64,000 nt of DNA from Anoplopoma fimbria. Its lineage: Eukaryota > Chordata > Actinopteri > Perciformes > Anoplopomatidae. Positions 1 through 15,337 of this stretch are shown piece after piece. The DNA is taken from NCBI RefSeq assembly GCF_027596085.1, contig NC_072469.1:12855914-12919913 (forward strand), in the 5' to 3' direction. The notes beneath the pieces were generated by a model. That model was not told the DNA's origin. It saw only the letters and a program-made list of their open reading frames with translations, and ran no database searches. Both the position numbers and the translations under genes were made by a program. The first letter of the stretch is position 1. Each line of letters opens with the position of its first letter.

Positions 1-2086
<2,086 letters not shown>

Positions 2087-2099
2087 ACATAACTACCAA

Positions 2100-2115
2100 A
2101 CACACACACACAGAG

Positions 2116-2146
<31 letters not shown>

Positions 2147-2152
2147 CACACA
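2100..2152. repeat. interrupted (CA)n microsatellite
   Basis: CA repeats broken by GAGACA and GACACG, starting 13 nt after the tgfbr1 stop codon and so inside the proximal 3' UTR. Confidence 0.85.
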
Positions 2153-3731
2153 CCTCTGACTGGTATCCATATCGTTAGCATTATGATCTTCATCACCATC
2201 ATTTACTTTGAAGAGAAGCGAAGACTTCTCTTCCCCTTGTGCTCTTATTTTTTATTTTTCTCTCATCGTGTTTCATTCATTGACAAACTGCTGAGTCATG
2301 CACCTGGAAGCGAGGAGCCGTGTGTGTACGTGTTTGTGTTGCGCTGGGCTGTCGTACACACACATGAACGGCTGGATGGACGGATCAAACGACGGATGGT
2401 CACGCCTAACATCCACCTCCTCACGATGTCTCCGAAAGACCCATCAGGATTCAAGCCCCGCCTCCACCACTCATCACCCAGAAAAAAACGACACACGCTG
2501 TTTACCCTATCAGGTAAACAGAAGGCCAGCTGGGCTGCTGGGAATTCACCTGGGAGGTTTCTGAGCTGCCGGAGCTTTCACTCTCATCGCCTCACATCTT
2601 CATCATTACTCCCCACCTACTCCCATTTGTATATTTGCATTTCATTCAGAGAGCTGAGCTGCTCTTCAGTAGGGCTGCAAAGTGCTCATTTACATCTTTG
2701 AATAGTGTTGTGAATCATTGGTGAAAGTCCTCTTATTAGAAACACAAAATGTGTTAAAAACCAAATGAAACTAGTTGTGTTATTAGATGAATTATTAGAG
2801 TCCTCGTTACTGAGAGGGATTCACTCACATAGTGGTGAGTAAAGCATTTTAAAGGAATGGGCAGTTCACCAGTTTGTCATTTATTTGGGTTCTAATCTAA
2901 AGTCAAGCAGGCATTTTTCTTTTGAAAAAATTATTTCCATTATGCAAACGTATACTTTTGCACATTTGGTTCAACGCTGCTTTGTGAACACAGAGGGTTG
3001 GAGATCTGTTCTCGGCCGCTGGTCTCCTGCTATAAAAAGGGAGTAACAGAACGAGCTCCGACACAATTTCCCCTCAATCTCCGAGCCAACGGTGACCAGT
3101 CAGATCGGTAGAATTTTTTTCCGGGACGATTGGACATAGAAAAGGTTTTTCGATGTAAAGCGGTTTGCAGCCCTACTCTTTGAGTCGTGTTCCAGTAGCA
3201 TCAGTAACTGAAGCTTGGACCCTGGGGGTTACGGGACAGGTCCGTAAACCCCCCCTCTGTTGGTCTTCAGCTGTTCATCTAGTCGAGTTGTGAGCAGAAT
3301 CTTTCATCTCTGCAACAAAAAAAAAATTCTTCATTTGTTACTGTTATATATCCCGTCTCCCTCCCTTTGGTCAGGGAGTCGGACAGGTCAGTTTAATTTA
3401 TTGTTTTTTTTTTTTTATTTCTTTCTGGTGTCAGGGGTTATTTTTTTATTTTTTGCAAAACGAAACTGGACATGATGACCTCATTCTTTGTTTTTTTGGG
3501 CAAACATGCTGCAACATATGCAATATACAGTAGATAAATGTGTCTATTTTCTATACTCGGCTCTGCTAAACCATAAACAGCAAGAACAACAACAACAGGA
3601 CAACAATCAGCTGCCATCATGCCTTCCAAAGCCAGCTGCAACCGGAAAGTGCCAGCGCTTTAACAACCCAAACTCCTCTCATGTCGGCTGCTGTGGAGTG
3701 TTCTTTGCTTTGGCGCGTATGCAGCTCTGTC

Positions 3732-3736
<5 letters not shown>

Positions 3737-3774
<38 letters not shown>
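3737..3774. repeat. (GT)n microsatellite in the tgfbr1 3' UTR
   Basis: Short near-pure GT array flanked by GCGTGT variants. Open frames across it on both strands are artefacts of the repeat. Confidence 0.9.
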
Positions 3775-3776
<2 letters not shown>

Positions 3777-6700
3777 CCGAGGAAGGAGCCATACCTGAGC
3801 GTACAGCGAGCTCGTACTATGCACACCCCAAGAAGAAGGGACGTAATGCAAGGAGGGACACACACACACCGCCGTTGCAGCACCCACAAGCCAGCCGACT
3901 CTCTGGTGCCATTTTGTCAAACCCCCCCCACCCCCACCTGAACATCCGATCACCTCAGCAACAACTCATCGTACAGCTTCTCCTCCCAGCAGAACTGAGC
4001 CTGGAAACCGAGCTCCAGCACCTCGACCTGTGTTTAGTTTGAAAATACGATGCCACCGAAAAGCCTCCATGCAGCTTTTTGAAAAATACACACAAAGACT
4101 TTGATGTTGCCCTATAAATGTAAACTCTTGGATCTCAGATTATTTGTTCTTCTCCCGCGCCAATGCGAATCCACCTTTTTAAGCATTTCCTTCTTTGTAG
4201 GATAATCAACAACGATGAGGTACATTCATTAAAAAATATAGCAAACGGAGATTTACTAAGCCATAGATTTTCCAGGTTATGTGTTTTATTTTTTTCTTCT
4301 TTTTTTGTTGTGGCAAAGGACTTTTTCTACTAGAATGTACATTCACTCAAAAGAAAAAGATAAAAAAAACACACGTAAAAAGGACAATTTTGTCATTTCA
4401 GCTTAGAAAGCCTTAAGGGACCAACACATAAGAGTCAGGATCTGATCTTATTATGTTTTTCTTTATTGTTGTTTTTTTAATGAAAAAATTATATATATAT
4501 ATGAATTAATTGCTATGATAAAGTTTGTGTCATTATCCTATCTAAAGGACAAAAAAATGTATGTAGCACCTGATTTAAGTTTGTTTCAGTCAAGTGTTCG
4601 TCCTGTTGCCTAAATTGCCATACACCTAAACCCATTCAGTCTTATTTAACAGATTGGCTTGTCCGACTTCCACCAAAAGCACTTGTCTTTTAACACACAA
4701 GTCCAATTGGATTCAGTCTCTGATTGTTCAGTAATAAGTGCACTTCTGAACCACCGTGGGGGGGGTTTACCTGTGTGGCAATTTGAATGTTGGTGTGGTC
4801 GGCCTCCCATTGTTTTGTTTTGTTTTTCTTTATGGAAACATGATGTATTGATGTGCTGCTACTTTGTTGTTCCGCCTCGCTCTCCCCGTTGAGGCGAAAG
4901 CTTCCGTTGGATGTAAACCCTCAGATCGCCCTGAATCTGATCATCCTGTGCCATGTTGCTCCGACACGAATCCAGCCCCTCGTCAGTTGGAGGGGAGCCT
5001 CTCTCCAACATCCACTGAAGTCAGTCAGCCGCTCTAGTGTTCATTTATAAGCAAAACGCTGCTGCCCCCGTGGATGTGGTACCCTCTATACAATACGTAT
5101 TTTCAAGAGTACGGAGGGGGTCAGGGAAAAGACATCCAATTACGTTTGAGCTGGTGATTTGTTCCGGCCCGTATCTTAACTGTAAATGTAAAAACAAATG
5201 TTATCATATGTCAAAGAATACAAAGTTCACCTGTAGAGCATTTAAGTCCCAGGTAATGTCACCGATCACCAGTCCGAGAAACCTCAGTGCCCATTTCTTT
5301 GCAGGCAGCACTTCTTTTGTTCACAATTCATGGTTTCTCGCAGCCCATCTGAAATTTATGGGGGGGGGAAAAACTTTGTGCTTCAGTTCATTACCATTTT
5401 AAAGCAGCACTGAATTAAAACAAAACCCCTCCAGATCAAATTGAAACAAACAAAAAATGTTGCATATCTATTTTCCTGAAAATACCATAATCAGTGATTC
5501 TCTCGTCTTTCTTTAAGAGAATTTTGACTTTTATGAGACAACCCCAACGAAGAGCAGACAAGTTGTGATGGACCCAACGTGTACTTCCACTGTGAATGAA
5601 GTGTTCTTTAAATGTGTAGAAACGGTCAGCGGTGGCAGCATTGGGGACATTATTGTAAATATCTTGCAGGGTTAACAAAAGAACAACGCTGTCCTGATGT
5701 TTGAAGAAGTGAATATTGCTGCTACCTGAAATACAGATAGGGTGACGAACTATGCTGAACTTAATGTTAAATGTGTACAAAAGTGGCCAAACTAGTAGAG
5801 AAAACTGGGGCCAAGGATTGATCCGACTAAGCCATGTGGGGTTGGGGGGGCGGGGCCTGCTGGGCCTCTTGTATGTGTATTCCATCAGCAATGTCATCCT
5901 CTGGGACATTAGCAACAACATTAGCTCAACAACACCTCTGGTTTGCCTCTACTAGGACAACTTCATTCTGTCTTAAAGTCACCAGCAGCCTTGTACTTTT
6001 TTCTTTTTCAGAAACCCAGGATGACTTAACTGTAAAAAAGAAAAAAAAAAAAATGTGTTTGCACCCAGCGGTTTTTCTCTCGTGGTCTTTAAAAAGCAAC
6101 CTCGATGCTATCTTGCCTTTTTTTTCTCTCGTCATTCCATGTTCTCTAATTGACTTAACAGATGTCAACTCGCTACAAGGGCCACACCTCACAGCAGCCG
6201 GCTTCATACCGGGTGAACCAACCTCACATCCATCCTGCCTTCTTTTTATCTCTATAAACTGGCATCTTTAGGCTGTTTGAAACCAAACCAGTGCGTTCCA
6301 CGCGATGAATCTTACAAATGGGGATAACATCGAAATAGAAACGCCGTAGCACTCGGCTCCCTGTAATTATACACTAGAGCAGGGTCTATTTGATCCTAAG
6401 TACAAAACTTTAAGTTGCTAACGATATTAAATGTCTATCCTGGGCACTGTAGTCGCACCGAACTACATTTGTACAGAGCCTGTTCCAAGAGGAAGACAAA
6501 ACTTTGTAAAATGGAAAAACGTTTTTAATTCTCAAGCTTGAAGTCTTCAGCCCAAACTGACATCACTGGAGGGCATTTATCAGACTTCACATAGCCCCTA
6601 AAGGCTCTATACTACTTATCCCCAAATCAATAGAAACACTTTGATTTGAGTATAATTGGTGGACTTTATGTTCAACCTCTGCTTGTCCAGAGAGCTTGTT

Positions 6701-8272
6701 GGATGCCAAAATATGCGTCCTTTCCAAAAAAAACACCACTTGGACAAAGACGGTAAACACCTTGTTGACTGTCCGACGGTGTGCTCTGTTATCTCCATGT
6801 GTAAGCCATTGTTCGAGTCTTCTCCTCCTGGACGTATATGACAGACGGAGCCGGGCGACATGTCTTATGCAGGTTATTTGGGTTTGGCAAACGTTTTTTT
6901 CGGTTAGGTGTTTAGATTACTCTGGGGGGCGTGGCCTATTTTAGAATGTCGCACAGAGAACCGGCTGTACCTCGTCTCTGAGAATCCTACCTTGCCTTCT
7001 CTCTCCTCCGCCAGGGTTACAGAGGGATAGGGAGCCCACTGTTCACTGTTGATATGCAGCCAACGTGCAATTTCAAACCTCGGTTCAACGTCAACACGGC
7101 TGAACTCAGCAGCGATGTGGCTGAGCCTTTTAGTGACTCAAACCCAAACCAGTGAGTTCGTCAGGTCCGGTCCAATATGCAGCCTTTCTCATGCTTTATT
7201 CTTCACGCCCAGTGAAGGTAGACGTTTTTTTGTCCTCTGCTCAGTGTGCGATGATGGAGGGCCGAAACAGGGACGGTAACATAAACTATGCCAGCAGCTC
7301 TACGGCTCCAAACCACGCACTGACAAATTCCCACAGCTGTGAATGTACCGAGTCTCCAACCGATCCGAGCACAACTCGAAGGTCGACGCGACAACTTGGC
7401 GAGCATGCAAACACCCCGGGTCCTATCGCGTCTCTCTCTCGTTATGCAACGTCCGGGACGACCGTGCTCAGTCCCTCTGGATCACACAGGTCCACCAGGC
7501 CTACCTATGCTAGCACCATCCACACACTGTGACGAGGAGCGCGTCCCGGCCAAAGGATCATCATGTTCTCTCTTCAAGGTTAGCCCTCCATCGACTCAGA
7601 GACCGTCAACCGGTGGATGTGACGGGTGGTTTGGGTCACCAAAGGGTTTCAGTTTTCCCGCTCTGGTCCGATGATCCGGCGTGGGCCCTCCGTGGCAACA
7701 CGGGTAGTAGCAAGAAAGCTTTATCATGTTTTATTTGGTGCCTAAGTTTGACGAGACTTCTTTTTTTGCCGTTCACCACGAATGACTAGACCGCATGAGA
7801 TTGTGTATCTGCATTACCTGCTTTATAGATGTCATCCAAAAGCTGAGAAGAATCTTAAAGAAAAAAGAAGCATAATTAACATATTAAAAAGGTCACTTAA
7901 TCGAAAAGAAAATACCTCCTTTCAAAGACCAATGTGTTTTACCTCACTGTGTATATATTCTCAATTTGTTTACTCCGAGTTTGCAATTTATCTTTCTCTT
8001 TTGTTTCTATGAAATGCTTAAAAAAAAAAAAAAGTTGAAGAGAATAATTGTTTGTGTTCTTTTCAACGGTACTTTTTTTTTGTCAGATGGCATTGTATTG
8101 TGTTTGTGTTGTACCCAAGCAGTATACTCTTCTCCTTTTCCATGCTCTGTGTATGACCCGTCGGTCGTGTTCTGCGTGAGCTGTACAGTCAAAGCGCTTT
8201 ACAAATGTCCAAGCCCCCTCTTCTGAGCTCTGGTACAAATGCCTTGTTCAATATGTTCTTTTATGTTTCATG

Positions 8273-8301
<29 letters not shown>
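8273..8301 (+). repeat. poly(A) tract, about 29 nt
   Basis: A run of A about 220 nt upstream of the AATAAA at 8525. It could be a genomic A-tract inside the UTR that causes internal oligo-dT priming, or the tail scar of a retroposed sequence. No target-site duplication was recognised. Confidence 0.9.
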
Positions 8302-8304
<3 letters not shown>

Positions 8305-8524
8305 TCAAGGTGGAGGTGAGGGGAGGGAATGCAACGCGAAAAAAAAAACCTTGACAACCGCTGAACCCTCCTCACCTGGACCCTCTTGCATTTCTAAACA
8401 TATTATAATCTTGACTTTTTTATATATAGTGTGTACAGATGATTATGAATGAGAGATCAACATAGGAACTAGAGGATTGACACTTATGTTAACTTCTAAC
8501 ATAGCTGGAGTAGAAAATGGTGTG

Positions 8525-8530
8525 AATAAA
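8525..8530 (+). promoter_or_regulatory. tgfbr1: poly(A) signal AATAAA, probable distal tgfbr1 site
   Basis: Canonical AATAAA followed by a TGTCTGTCTG-rich downstream element 25-45 nt later, as expected for a cleavage and polyadenylation site. Recognisable repeats begin soon after it. Confidence 0.5.
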
Positions 8531-8609
8531 GAAACAAAGTTTCACTACAGAATGAGTGTCTGTCTGATTTATTTGTTTAGCCACAACCGACGTTGAACTA
8601 GTCCTTTTA

Positions 8610-8995
8610 AAGGGCAGGGTCTGCTTATGATAAAACATAAACTTTATAGTGTGTATTGAGTAAAAATCCTGAATTCAAAATGTTAAAAGTAAAGGTACAG
8701 AAGTAGCTAAATGTACTGTAAGTATCAAAAGTAAAAGTAGTCAGCAAGAAAAACCAAAAAATTTAATTAAAGAAAATATTCTGTTTTTATCACTAACAAA
8801 TACAGGAAAAGTAGCCAATTTTATGTTTTTTCTACTTCTGGGTAGATTAGTAGCAAAGTAGGCTACTGTATTATATAAGTATATGTGTTTCTATGTAAAG
8901 AAAAGTACAATTAGTCCTCTGAGATGTAGTTGAGCATAAGTATAAAAAAGAAAGAAAACAGAAATAGTCAAGTAAAGTCCAGCTTGTCAAAGTTA
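8610..8995. mobile_element. degenerate AAGTAAAAGTA-type teleost MITE remnant
   Basis: The region repeats the phrases AAAAGTAAAGGTAC, TATCAAAAGTAAAAGTAG and TCAAGTAAAGTCC. These phrases are hallmarks of a very common non-autonomous element in percomorph genomes. It is diverged and has no coding capacity. The boundaries are approximate because no target-site duplication was seen. Confidence 0.5.
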
Positions 8996-9463
8996 TACTA
9001 ACAGGTGCTACATTCAAGATTGAGAGCATTTCTATTGCCTCTCAAAGGCTCTCAACATGGCAACGGCTAACAGTGCTTACAGCGCTAACAACAACAACAG
9101 TACTGACGGAGCTGACCGTGTTCACCTGAGGGGGAACTGTAAGGTTGGTGCCTCGCTTCCGCAACGTTCCTGTCAGTATGGACGACGTCATCAGCTGTAA
9201 CCCCTGTATTCGAGCAGTGCAGAGCGGCGGCCAATGGCTAACCTGTGGGTAACGCTAACATGCACTCAAAGCACGCACGGCCGGCTATGTTCACCAAAGC
9301 TAAGCTAAGAGAGGCTCTGATAACAACACACACACAGATGACGGACTTAATTCTCTGCTCGGGTTGACATTTCTCCTCTATATTACATATAAATTCATAA
9401 TGAAAAGTTGTTTGATGCCATATAAATGCTCTGAATATTGGAGGACCTTTAAACAGGAGGTAA
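8996..9463. other. non-coding spacer, probably repeat-derived
   Basis: Contains strings such as GCTAACGCTAACATGC and GCACGGCCGGCTATGTTCA that read like worn teleost dispersed repeat. No second copy was found in this window and no gene is seen. Confidence 0.3.
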
Positions 9464-9508
9464 GGGCAGGTCAACAGGTCTTTACAGTTTGATTGGGAGA
9501 ACACAAGT

Positions 9509-9883
9509 ATGTCCTGCGCTGTGAGTAGCCAGGTTCAACTTGATGTCATGCAACTGTATCGGAGTGAGCAGAAGAAGGTATTTATGATGGACTATGGCAG
9601 CATCAGTGCTATCGTCGATCAGGGGAAGAGCGACGTGAGGGATTTGCAGGCCGACATAGAACACAGACTTGATAATGTTCAGTCAACACTGACACCGGAC
9701 ACCAGGGTTTATCTCCATGTGGTTTTAGGACTCAGAAACACAGGAGACATGGTTGTTTTTGGCACACCCCTTACACACAGAGAGAACGACATCATCTGTC
9801 AAGAAGAGGTGGAGGGTTTTCACTATTCGCTGAAGAGGATGAAACAAGATATTTCAGGTCTTATTCATGTCCTCTTCATTTGA
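9509..9883 (+). CDS. unrecognised 124-codon ORF
   Basis: An open frame starting MSCAVSSQVQLDVMQLYR and ending GLIHVLFI; it is open without a stop from 9464. Unlike most frames in this window it is not low-complexity and not a repeat shadow: composition is balanced, with charged helical stretches (DVRDLQADIEHRLDNVQ) and a mixed strand-like region (RVYLHVVLGLRN). I recognise no family. An AG acceptor-like site at 9530-9531 (GTAGCCAG) would keep the frame, so the real unit could be an internal exon or a transposon fragment rather than a complete gene. There is no clear promoter or poly(A) signal and no partner exon nearby. It lies among repeat remnants. Confidence 0.25.
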   Translation: MSCAVSSQVQLDVMQLYRSEQKKVFMMDYGSISAIVDQGKSDVRDLQADIEHRLDNVQSTLTPDTRVYLHVVLGLRNTGDMVVFGTPLTHRENDIICQEEVEGFHYSLKRMKQDISGLIHVLFI

Positions 9884-10552
9884 TCTATTTTTACCTCTTT
9901 GTTGCTATTTCTGTACTTCTCTCCGGTTTTTTGTCCACCTCCCTATCCGCCCAAATTTTCCTCATCGTTTCACTCACTTTTTCTCTGGATTTGCATGATA
10001 TCACACATCGAAGCAGTGTCAGCCAACAGAAACAAGTAAAGGCTGGTTACTGGTAAAAGCCCAGTAAAGGCTATATCCTTGACTTTCTTGGCTAACATGG
10101 TAAATAAAGTATAAAGTCCATTTCCACAGCACTAATACCTACCACTCTGCTGCTATCACTGTCTTTTTAAATAGAAAATACAGTTCTTATTCACTGTGTA
10201 TTTCCAATTGACTCTTCGCTCATTCTCGCCCCTCGAATGCAGACCAGTCAATCATAGCATAGCCCCATCTAGCTCTGACCAGTGTCCAACAACTATCCTG
10301 CTCTGCTCCAATGGGTTAAGATGTTCTCCAGTAAGTACTCCAAAAACAGTCATTGTTAAAACATATAGTTGTGTTAGCAGGATGACGCTGCTCCTTCAAA
10401 CCCGGCAACGTTAACATAACCACCAAACCGAGAGGACGCTAGCACCATTGACGTTAGCGACGTCGCTCTGAAGCAGAAGATGCTGAAGGTGCTAGCTCTC
10501 AGATTTCGGAGATGAAAAAGAAACTTGTTGATGAAACTTGCTTGTGCACATT

Positions 10553-10701
<149 letters not shown>

Positions 10702-10952
10702 GTAACGTTATAGGGGAAATTTGCACTGGCATTATGTCCTTTGAGGAGCTAAAATTGGATAATTTGGAAAATAGCTCTAGGTGGTGCTTAAACCAGATAA
10801 TTGGAGTTATTATGCCGACCTGTTTGGTGTTATGTGTATGGAATATTAGTTAGTGTGCGCTCAGAGCTGCAGAATCTCAACGAAATGCGTCCGGTCCTGA
10901 CAAAGTTAAACACATCTGGCCCCATGGGACTTAAAACACAGTGCTGTATCTA

Positions 10953-11080
<128 letters not shown>

Positions 11081-11089
11081 GTGTGTAAT

Positions 11090-11864
11090 TGTGAGTGTGT
11101 GTGTCACAGTGAAGCCTCAGAGCGAGCGGTGGGAACTAAAGGTCAATAGCTGAATGAGGAAATCGATGCAGTGAATCATTAAGCGAGCTGCGGTGTTTGC
11201 CGCTCTGCCTAGGAGCCATTGAGCTGAGGACTGCAGCAGCCCTTCTAATGGTGCAAGCTACAGCAGATCCTGAGGGGAGGGTGTTCCATATAGAGTCAGT
11301 CCTGTATATGTTCTGTACAGGATGTGTGCTGTGCTGCAGAGGCTGGACAGATTTCCCAGGAGAGAGAGAGGAAAACTGTGCTGCAGCAGGTTTCTTCATG
11401 AGCGCGCTGTGTTTTTACACATAATATGCAGAAACTCACATGTGTGTGTCCTGGTGCGTGCATGTGTGTGTGTCTTTAGGAGATACACATCAGTGCGTGA
11501 TGTCGCATGCTCTTCCTCCATCATCCCTTGGTAGAACGAGGCGTTTCCAGTTCCTCCTCGCTGGCTGCAGCAACAGTCATAAATCAATCCCAAATGGTCT
11601 GATTGGAGCTCTGACACGCTGAATGGTCCTCCAGGAAATCCACTTCCTCGCCACTGTACAGTTGTCTAATGACGGTATTTCACCCGCATTGCATTGCAAC
11701 ATTTATAACGCCGTAGGCAGGGGATGGATGTCGGTAAGTTGCCTGTGAAGCAGAAAATGTTGCCATATTTTCCCTCCTCGGTCGGTTTGCGCAGAGGCTA
11801 AGAATAGCTTGACAGGCTTTCTGCAGATGGACAGTGATGTATGGATGTTGGCCTGATGATGATG

Positions 11865-11930
<66 letters not shown>

Positions 11931-13420
11931 CAGCATCTGTTTGCGGGCTGAAGGAGCTGAGGCCTGACGCAACAGTTAAATAAGCTGTTTACATGGATGG
12001 GTTACTGAGCAGGTCTACACAGGCCCAAAGTGTCAGGGTCATCATTCATTTTTAATGATTACTGTGCTGTGGAGTCAATCTATAGCTGTCTGGGTTTCTA
12101 GTCTTTTCTGTTCAGTCAAACTTCATCGATAGTGATCATCTGTGTTGTTTGTATTGAGTTATTATCTTCTTTATGTATTTATTTGTAATCGTATATCTGA
12201 TTCTACATATCTTGAACTGGTGTACTGACTGCTGTCCTTTCATCATGGCCAGGACAGGATATCTCATAAAAGGAGTTAAACAAAGGAATTTGCAGTAGAT
12301 GGCAGGAGGATTCTGCTTTGGGCACCAAGAAGGGTCGTAGAAATGTTAATGGCATCTAATGATAAAAGATAAATATGAGAGGCCATTAAAAGAGCTGCTG
12401 ACGTAGTGATGGCATATGTATATATATGTAAAATATGATTGTAGACATAAGTATATTTTGGTATGAGGGCGTACACATCCAGCATAGTTTACAATTATGA
12501 TATGCCACATTTATTGCGTGTGAATAGATGATTACAAACATAAAACTCCACATGTAATATTTGTAAGACTGCAGGAGAGATGCAGGGGGAGTCTCCTTGC
12601 TTCTCTCTCTTTTACATGTATAATTTCTATATCTGTATTTATACTTCATCTTGTGAGGATGGGCCTGGAAAATGCAAAAAGTTGACTTCTTCAAATGTCT
12701 TGTTTTGTCTGACCGGTCCAGAACACAAATATATTTAGTTTACAATATTCATATCACCATCATCACAATACACAAGATTTCTTTGCCACTCCACTGCTAA
12801 TCAATAATTCAATTGATGTCGATTATTTTTCTGTCGGTCAACTAATGGATATTGACTATATATGGCATCTCCAATATTCTCCCGCTATAAGCAGTAGATC
12901 AACTAAGCTGTTTTATCATCATCATCATCATCATCATCATCAGCATGTCTTCCTTCAGGCTCTGCTCTAGAAGAGGTCTGGACTCTTATCACCATCCTTT
13001 ACTACTTCGCTGTCATCACTTGGTCCATGTACCATTGCAGTCACAGGATGTCGCCACTGGGAGGCACTGCTGTCCTTCACATCCCTACTCCGCGTGTGTG
13101 AGTGCACAAATATATAAATGCTATGAATCAATTTAATATTTACAGACTAACTAAAACCCCAAACACCTTTGTTCAGCTTAAAACCTATGTATATTTTACT
13201 TGTACTACTGTTAAGGGAATCAATGTAATGCAAAGTAATCTTGACATTTTAGTGCAAAGTGTTTGACTACTACATATTGTGTTAGTAATCTGCATAGCAA
13301 CAGACGTCTACTGGTTGAACACTGGTGTTGTCATTTCACGTTACTATTGGCACCGGTAGACTGTTTGAAGTGTCTGTTCACATTCTATGAAGTATTTAGC
13401 TCTATACTGTGTGTATAGTG
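11090..13420. other. intergenic DNA, no gene recognised
   Basis: Apart from the (AC)n at 11868 and a short (ATC)n run near 12917-12945, I see no exon, RNA gene or recognisable transposon in this stretch. Confidence 0.5.
11868..11925. repeat. (AC)n microsatellite
   Basis: Pure CA array, opposite in strand sense to the two preceding GT arrays. Confidence 0.97.
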
Positions 13421-13424
13421 TATT

Positions 13425-13565
13425 TTACTGTGTTGAGTATTCTGTACACATGACATCTACTGCTTGTCTGTGCGTCCAGGTAGAGGATCCCTCCTCTGGT
13501 TTTCAGTTTTTCCCAGTTAAAGTTTTTTTCTGAATGCAGAGTCAAAGGACAGTGGGTGTTGCATG
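13425..13565 (+). mobile_element. LINE 3'-end fragment (diverged)
   Basis: Shares the ordered phrases TTCTGTACACATGACATCTA, GAGGATCCCTCCTCT and CCCAGTTAAAG with the longer LINE tail at 18200-18330. It is a 5'-truncated, diverged copy without the terminal TTGAA repeats. Confidence 0.6.
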
Positions 13566-13848
13566 TGGATGAATCTTCATCCACAACCAGATATTCTGAA
13601 TTTGTATCCCAACACTTACTATTGCTCCTTTTTTCTCAGCAGACATTCTGGCTCGCTTATAGAACAGAAGTTACTATAATACCATAAATGATGGCTCTAT
13701 TCCATTTGTTGTCCCAGTTAAGGATGTTGGGATAACAGGTTTTGTCGATACGTTCCATAACGTCGCGGTTTTATAACCTTATTGTATAAACTATGGATAT
13801 CTATAATGTCCTCAGAAGGAGGAGATCTGTAGATCGAACTGTCATCCT

Positions 13849-13895
13849 CTCTCTATGTCTCTCTATGTATCTCTCTCTCTCTTTCTGTCTCTGTC

Positions 13896-13937
<42 letters not shown>
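13849..13937. repeat. (CT)n-rich pyrimidine tract
   Basis: Imperfect CT array with GTCT and TATC interruptions. Confidence 0.9.
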
Positions 13938-13938
<1 letters not shown>

Positions 13939-14519
13939 TTTTGTTCTGTAAAGCCTATTCACATATAACTATAATTAATGATTCTTAAGGAGCCAAACGT
14001 TACACCATTTCAACTAAATTGATATAGTTGATGATGATGATAAAGACTTTAGTTTATTATCTATATTATAAATATTCTAATTGATAATAATGAAAACCGT
14101 AATATTTCCTTATGATATCACACTCTTATATGGTGGTATTCTTTGTCCCAGTAAACAGTAGCATACAGTCAGAATGCATAATGGAACCAGCTCACCTAAA
14201 TCTAATGCTTCCTTTATTAATGTTATGAATCACAGCTGTTCATTTTCTATTATGTCAAATTTACCGCCATGAAAAAGATAAACGTCCTCCTGTTCTCTTC
14301 CATCATCTGTCCTCCACCCCCTCTCCCTTTTTACCCTTCCCCCATCCCCCCCCCCCCCAATATTAAAGATCAATACTGAAACTAAGAGATCACACAGCTC
14401 TGGACACAGGCCCATCTATACTAGTATGTGTTTATTTTTTTAGGAAAATTGAGAAAATAACAACACCTGTTAAATTATTATAAGTTTTTGGTCTGTAAAA
14501 AAAATAAAAACATGGGTTG

Positions 14520-14600
14520 GTGCAGGATGCTTGCAGCATCGTTGAGTTCTGTGAAACTACCACTGGGGGGCACCAAAGTCAGACACAGTAATTTTAATTT
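14520..14600. repeat. short dispersed-repeat fragment
   Basis: Contains CTACCACTGGGGGGCACCAAAGTC, a phrase typical of a teleost dispersed repeat family. It is too short to classify. Confidence 0.3.
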
Positions 14601-14737
14601 AAAGGGTCAGTCTACATAGATTTTTTCCAGATATATTTTCCATCTTCCTCCAGATAGTTAGTTTGGATTTTTTCATTTCCCCCTCGTAGAAATATCCATA
14701 AGTCCTATTTTTCGCCAGGAGACAATAAGATCACTTA

Positions 14738-14990
14738 CATGAGAGTGAGTGGGTGCGTGTATCTCAGTTTCTGTCCACGGCTAAACTCGCATAATGCTGC
14801 ACAGATTTGGTTGTTCATTTTTGGGTGCGTGGTTGCAGTGACCCACTGCCTCTCAAAAAACCCTTTTATTGCCTGTTTGATACTTAAGTTGTCTTACACA
14901 CTTCTCTTGACCTGCTCCTGGTCAGTGAGTGATCACACAGCTGAGTGCATTGAAGCTGTTCAGTTTGCAATTTGCTCTATTTTTGGTTTT
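14738..14990 (+). repeat. dispersed repeat family R3, copy 1 (diverged)
   Basis: Shares an ordered set of phrases (TGTCCACGGCTAA-CTCGCAT, GTGGTTG, GTGAC, CTTTTATT, GACCTGCTC, CACAGCTGAGTGCAT, CAGTTTGCA) with 18597-18925 (+) and with the reverse complement of 41045-41320. It is the most worn of the three copies. Confidence 0.55.
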
Positions 14991-15198
14991 GGTGCAGTTT
15001 GGCTGTAGTCTGTAGAATTATAATACCAGTGATGACAATTGATAACGGCCATTTCACGGCCTTATAACATTGGAAATGACTGTCTCCAGGGTGTGCAGAA
15101 AATGACGAGTACATTTTTACTGTATTTCCATGATGTGCCATGACTCCCTGCTCTGATAAAAAACAAAAATACACATCAGACCTTCTTTGTAAGACAAG

Positions 15199-15208
15199 TG
15201 TGTGTGTG

Positions 15209-15304
<96 letters not shown>

Positions 15305-15310
15305 TGTGTG
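15199..15310. repeat. (GT)n microsatellite with TTTG interruptions
   Basis: GT array with one internal and one terminal TTTG interruption. Confidence 0.97.
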
Positions 15311-15337
15311 GCAGCTCTATTATGAATATGATTATGT

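Larger units (their letters stand above)
2087..8550 (+). other. tgfbr1: probable long 3' UTR of tgfbr1
   Basis: About 6.4 kb between the tgfbr1 stop and the first AATAAA with a plausible downstream cleavage region. It is AT-rich with many homopolymer runs and no convincing ORF, splice pair or recognised dispersed repeat, unlike the DNA beyond 8600. That contrast suggests transcribed, repeat-poor UTR. Mammalian TGFBR1 also has a 3' UTR of several kb. The exact extent is inferred; earlier alternative poly(A) sites may be used. Confidence 0.5.

Noticed and set aside
2183..2701. 172-codon frame just after the tgfbr1 stop
   Set aside because: No recognisable domain and low-complexity stretches; it lies where the 3' UTR must be.
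3029..3110. TATA-like TATAAAAAGG followed by a possible leader in the tgfbr1 3' UTR
   Set aside because: No CpG-rich promoter, ORF or splice signal follows; a TATA-like string is expected by chance in AT-rich UTR.
5436..5921. 161-codon minus-strand frame in the tgfbr1 3' UTR
   Set aside because: Composition is like background, with no domain or promoter; likely chance.
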